In this document: piece by piece, positions 5,220 to 8,449 of the stretch
Numbering within the stretch: the stretch's first letter is position 1
Layout: the number at the start of each line of letters is the position of its first letter
NCBI GenBank assembly: GCA_038058335.1
Contig: JBBUBI010000059.1
Coordinates: 1-8,449 of the forward strand
DNA from: JBBTVO01 sp038058335
Lineage (GTDB): Bacteria; Patescibacteriota; Microgenomatia; Levybacterales; UBA12049
Length of the DNA stretch: 8,449 nucleotides
Reading direction: 5' to 3'
Made by a program: the position numbers and the translations under genes
The notes under the pieces: generated by a model
Seen by the model: only the letters and a program-made list of their open reading frames with translations
What the model was told of the DNA's origin: nothing
Databases searched by the model: none

Positions 5220-6505
5220 CAATTACTTTTGTGGGACATGGATACGTTGGGCTTGTAACTGCTTCAATCTTTGCGGATTTGGGAAATAAAGTTTGGGTGA
5301 TCGGCCACACCAAAGAAAAAATTGAGAACTTAAAAAAGGGCATTATCCCAATTTACGAACCTGGACTTGAAGAAATAGTTAAGAGAAATGTGAAAGCCGG
5401 AAGACTCCTATTTACTCTGGATTATGACAAGGCAATTCCCGAATCTTCAATAGTATTTATCGCAGTCGGAACTCCCTCCACTAAGACAGGTGATGCAGAC
5501 TTATCAACGGTTTTGCATGTTGCAGAAAAGATCGGAGAGAAATTGGATGGATATACTGTAGTTGCGACAAAAAGCACTGTGCCTGCAGGTACCAATAGAA
5601 AGGTAATGAAAATAATTGAAGAAGTAAAGCCTGAAGGAGCTGAGTTTGATTATGCTTCGGTTCCGGAATTCTTAAGAGAAGGAACTGCGATATCAGACAC
5701 ACTGCATCCTGACAGAATTATTATTGGTACAGAAAGTAAAAAAGCTCAGGATTTGATGATTGAGCTTCATAAACCAATAGATGCTCCTCCTGTTCTGACT
5801 AATTTTGATACGGCAGAGCTAATTAAATATGCTGCAAATTCTTTCCTTGCCCTAAAAATTTCGTATGCAAATGCAATTGCTAAGTTATCAGAACTTGTCG
5901 GAGCTGATGGCCTTAAGGTACTTGAGGGAATAGGAATGGATAGTAGGATCGGAGCTAAATTCCTAGCCCCTGGCCCTGGTTATGGCGGAAGTTGTTTTCC
6001 AAAGGATGTTAAAGCTCTTATTTCAATAGCTAAAGACTATGATTATGATTTTGGTTTGCTTACCGAAGCAGAGCAGGTAAATGCTCAGGCAAGGAGGGAT
6101 ATCGTAAAAAAAGTACGCAAGCTTCTTCCTGATCTAAGGGGCAAAGCGATTGGTATTCTTGGTCTGGCATTTAAGCCAGATACAGATGACATAAGATACT
6201 CACCAGCGATAGATATTGTTGAGCTTCTGACGAAAGATGGAGTGAAGATAAAAGCGTATGATCCGCAGGCTATGCAAAGCGCGAAAAGAATTATGCCTAA
6301 TATTAATTATGTTAAGGATTCATATGATGCAATTGTCGATACAGATCTCTTAATTATTATTACCGAATGGAATGAGTTCAACGAGCTTGATTTAAAGAAA
6401 ATAAAAAATTTGATGAAAAGTCCAAATATCGTCGATGCCAGAAATTTACTTGATCCAAAGGAGACTAGGAGTCTCGGATTTAATTATATCGGAGTAGGAA
6501 GATGA
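5216..6505 (+). CDS. ugd: UDP-glucose 6-dehydrogenase
   Basis: This family performs two successive oxidations of UDP-glucose to UDP-glucuronate. The protein has 429 residues, the normal bacterial length. It shows GHGYVG at 7-12 (dinucleotide loop), IPIYEPGLEEIV at 44-55, VGTPSTKTGDADLS at 84-97, KSTVPAGT at 119-126, VPEFLREG at 149-156 (Glu151), KYAANSFLALKISYANAIA at 204-222 (Lys204), GPGYGGSCFPKD at 253-264 with catalytic Cys260, and GLAFKPDTDDIRYSPA in the C-terminal domain. GIGMDSRIG upstream of the Cys fits UDP-glucose rather than GDP-mannose dehydrogenase. The end of the second strand reads VWVIGHTKEKI, without the acidic residue usually present there for NAD+ binding. It overlaps rmlD by ATGA and rmd by ATGA. 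Confidence 0.92.
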   Translation: MTITFVGHGYVGLVTASIFADLGNKVWVIGHTKEKIENLKKGIIPIYEPGLEEIVKRNVKAGRLLFTLDYDKAIPESSIVFIAVGTPSTKTGDADLSTVLHVAEKIGEKLDGYTVVATKSTVPAGTNRKVMKIIEEVKPEGAEFDYASVPEFLREGTAISDTLHPDRIIIGTESKKAQDLMIELHKPIDAPPVLTNFDTAELIKYAANSFLALKISYANAIAKLSELVGADGLKVLEGIGMDSRIGAKFLAPGPGYGGSCFPKDVKALISIAKDYDYDFGLLTEAEQVNAQARRDIVKKVRKLLPDLRGKAIGILGLAFKPDTDDIRYSPAIDIVELLTKDGVKIKAYDPQAMQSAKRIMPNINYVKDSYDAIVDTDLLIIITEWNEFNELDLKKIKNLMKSPNIVDARNLLDPKETRSLGFNYIGVGR

Positions 6506-7461
6506 GCAAAGTTTTGATAACCGGTGTCTCAGGTTTTGCTGGAAGTTTTTTAGCAGAAAAATTAATTACAGAGGGCAAATTTCAAGTTTATGGAATCTAT
6601 ATAAATGAAGCAGGTTTGGTAAATCTTGCAAGTGTTAAAGATAAGATCAATTTAATTAAGCTCGATCTCTCAGATGAGAAAGCAACTTTTGAGGCAATTC
6701 AGAATGTAAGACCTGATTATATATTTCATCTTGCCGGCATGGCAGTTTCCGGAGAAAGTTTTAATTCTCCACGCGAGACGATAATAGGGAATATTGTTCC
6801 CCAAATAAATATTTTTGAGGCGGTTCGAAAATTGAACTTGCTCCAAATACGTATACTTGTAACGTCTTCAGCAGAAGTATATGGAAAAGTCGATAAAAAA
6901 GATCTGCCGATAGATGAGGATACTCCGTTTAGACCTACCAATCCATATGCTGTTTCAAAGCTTACTCAAGATTTTCTGGGACTTCAGTATTTTCTTTCGT
7001 ATGGATTGGAGGTCATAAGAGTTAGGGCATTCAATCACATAGGTCCTCGGCAAATAGAGAAATTCGTGGTGGGTTCATTTGCAAAAAAGATAGCGGAAAT
7101 TGAAAAAGGAAAAAGAGAACCAATTCTTCCGGTTGGTAATCTTGAGACAAAGCGGGATTTCACAGATGTGAGAGATATGGTAAATGCATATGTCCTTGCT
7201 ATCGAAAAAGGCGTTTCTGGTGAAGCCTACAACATCGGGTCTGGCAAGTCTTATTCGATTTCCGACATTTTGGATAGATTGTTATCTTTATCGACTTCAA
7301 AAATAGAGATTAAGCAAGATAAATCGCTATTTCGTCCGTCAGATGACCCGGAATTGCTTTGCGACAATAGTAAATTTTCAAATATTGCCGGATGGAAACC
7401 CGATATACCAATTGATAAAACACTTAAGGATACACTGGACTATTGGAGAAATATAATTTAA
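6502..7461 (+). CDS. rmd: GDP-6-deoxy-D-mannose (GDP-D-rhamnose) reductase
   Basis: Rmd reduces the 4-keto group of GDP-4-keto-6-deoxy-D-mannose, the product of Gmd, to give GDP-D-rhamnose. The 319-residue extended SDR has GVSGFAG at 8-14, FHLAGMAVSGESFNSP at 75-90, TSSAEVYG at 121-128, NPYAVSK at 147-153 (Tyr149, Lys153), RAFNHIGPRQ at 175-184 and KRDFTDVRDMVNAY at 217-230. The NHIGP-x-Q block and the SSAEVYG form favour Rmd over GDP-L-fucose synthase, which has different active-site surroundings. The gmd gene is directly downstream, which supports the pairing. Purine-rich GGAGTAGGAA lies just before the ATG, which overlaps the ugd stop. A UDP- or GDP-sugar 4-epimerase is the main alternative. 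Confidence 0.85.
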   Translation: MSKVLITGVSGFAGSFLAEKLITEGKFQVYGIYINEAGLVNLASVKDKINLIKLDLSDEKATFEAIQNVRPDYIFHLAGMAVSGESFNSPRETIIGNIVPQINIFEAVRKLNLLQIRILVTSSAEVYGKVDKKDLPIDEDTPFRPTNPYAVSKLTQDFLGLQYFLSYGLEVIRVRAFNHIGPRQIEKFVVGSFAKKIAEIEKGKREPILPVGNLETKRDFTDVRDMVNAYVLAIEKGVSGEAYNIGSGKSYSISDILDRLLSLSTSKIEIKQDKSLFRPSDDPELLCDNSKFSNIAGWKPDIPIDKTLKDTLDYWRNII

Positions 7462-7470
7462 AATTTAATA

Positions 7471-8445
7471 ATGGTAAAAAAAGCTCTAATTACTGGGATT
7501 ACAGGACAAGACGGCTCATACCTCGCAGAATTTCTTTTAAGTAAGGATTATAAGGTCTTTGGATTGAACAGAAGAACAAGTACGATTAATTTCGAAAGAA
7601 TTTCCGGAATTGAGGATAAAATTTCTTTAATTCAAGGAGATTTGCTCGATCAAAGTTCTCTTTCGTCCGCAATTCTAGAAGCAGAACCTGATGAGGTTTA
7701 TAACTTGGCAGCTCAGTCTTTCGTAAAGACGTCTTGGAATCAGCCTGTTCTAACAGGAGAATTTACGGCTTTGGGAGTTACAAGAGTTCTGGAAGCAATA
7801 AGAACGGTTAATCCCAAAATAAAATTCTATCAGGCTTCATCTTCTGAAATGTTTGGCAAAGTTACAGAGACTCCACAGAGTGAGACTACAAGATTTCATC
7901 CAAGAAGTCCTTACGGTGTTGCAAAGGCTTACGGACACTACATAACTTTAAATTATAGAGAGAGTTATGGAATTTTTGCATGTTCGGGAATACTTTTCAA
8001 TCACGAGTCTCCCCGTCGTGGACTTGAGTTTGTAACACGCAAGATTAGTCATGCAGTTGCCAGGATAAGTCTTGGAAAACAAAAAACCCTTGAACTTGGT
8101 TCACTGCAGCCAAAAAGAGATTGGGGATATGCAGGAGATTATGTAGAAGCTATGTGGCTGATGCTTCAGCAGAAGGAGCCTGAAGATTATGTTATAGCAA
8201 CTGGGGAAAATCACAGCGTCAGAGAGTTTGTACAGCTTGCTTTCCAATGTATAGGAATATCCGATTGGAAAAAATATGTTATAGCGGATGTTAGTGAGTA
8301 TTTGAGACCTGCAGAAGTTGACTATCTTATAGGCGATGCCAGTAAAGCAAGAAAATTTTTGGGATGGAAACCTAAAACAAGTTTTAAAGAATTGGTCGAG
8401 CTTATGGTCGATGCAGATATCCAGAGAGAAAAGGGTAGTAGCTAA
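7471..8445 (+). CDS. gmd: GDP-mannose 4,6-dehydratase
   Basis: Gmd converts GDP-mannose to GDP-4-keto-6-deoxy-mannose using NADP+. The 324-residue protein shows GITGQDGSYLAEFLL at 9-23, NRRTST at 33-38 (the RRxS NADP phosphate grip), DEVYNLAAQSFV at 74-85, QASSSEMFG at 121-129 with Ser/Glu catalytic positions, SPYGVAK at 146-152 (Tyr148, Lys152), LFNHESPRRG at 175-184, FVTRKI at 187-192 and a KRDWGYAGDYVEAMW block at 215-229 where the family usually has RDWGHAKDY. EYLRPAEVDYLIGDASKA and GWKP near the end show the gene is complete. It is shorter than E. coli Gmd (about 373), mainly in the region between residues 250 and 275. The gene starts 9 bases after rmd with no Shine-Dalgarno. The stop is 4 bases from the window end. 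Confidence 0.95.
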   Translation: MVKKALITGITGQDGSYLAEFLLSKDYKVFGLNRRTSTINFERISGIEDKISLIQGDLLDQSSLSSAILEAEPDEVYNLAAQSFVKTSWNQPVLTGEFTALGVTRVLEAIRTVNPKIKFYQASSSEMFGKVTETPQSETTRFHPRSPYGVAKAYGHYITLNYRESYGIFACSGILFNHESPRRGLEFVTRKISHAVARISLGKQKTLELGSLQPKRDWGYAGDYVEAMWLMLQQKEPEDYVIATGENHSVREFVQLAFQCIGISDWKKYVIADVSEYLRPAEVDYLIGDASKARKFLGWKPKTSFKELVELMVDADIQREKGSS

Positions 8446-8449
8446 ATAT

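Overview
The window is one tightly packed, entirely plus-strand block of AT-rich bacterial DNA. It holds ten clear protein genes, the first cut off at its 5' end, plus one possible 15-codon mini-ORF. No gap between genes exceeds 41 bases. TGA serves as a normal stop (short TsaB, CAP protein, UDP-glucose dehydrogenase and others), so the recoded TGA=Gly lineages (Gracilibacteria, Absconditabacteria) are excluded. Several traits together suggest a member of the Patescibacteria/CPR, possibly Microgenomates-like: a half-length TsaB, many starts without a Shine-Dalgarno sequence, strings of four-base ATGA overlaps, and the CCTTCGACAGGCTCAGG repeat. This placement is inferred from gene style, not from a marker gene.

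Layout. Positions 1-869 carry two tRNA-modification genes of the t6A pathway: tsaC/YrdC (5'-truncated by the window edge) and a very short tsaB. Positions 884-2040 carry a cell-surface pair: a membrane-anchored CAP/SCP (YkwD-like) protein and a small three-helix membrane protein that overlaps it by ATGA. Positions 2081-8445 form a nucleotide-sugar block: rmlA, a Nudix hydrolase, rmlB, an rmlD-like reductase, a UDP-glucose 6-dehydrogenase (ugd), a GDP-6-deoxy-D-mannose reductase (rmd) and a GDP-mannose 4,6-dehydratase (gmd).

How they work together. RmlA and RmlB lead to dTDP-4-keto-6-deoxyglucose, and an RmlD-like reductase would finish dTDP-L-rhamnose if an RmlC epimerase is encoded elsewhere; none is in the window. 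Gmd and Rmd convert GDP-mannose to GDP-D-rhamnose. Ugd makes UDP-glucuronate. The block therefore looks like the precursor-supply part of a surface polysaccharide locus that may use both rhamnose enantiomers plus a uronic acid. No glycosyltransferase, polymerase or flippase is visible, so assembly genes must lie outside.

The most striking non-coding signal is the junction between the small membrane protein and rmlA. A 38-base segment containing CCCTTCGACAGGCTCAGGA is flanked by the direct repeat ATATGA. Removing the segment and one repeat copy restores an ATGA overlap with a perfect Shine-Dalgarno, exactly like the other junctions in this operon. As it stands, the segment creates a 15-codon mini-ORF with ATGA overlaps at both ends. 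This looks like a small repeat insertion that kept translational coupling intact.
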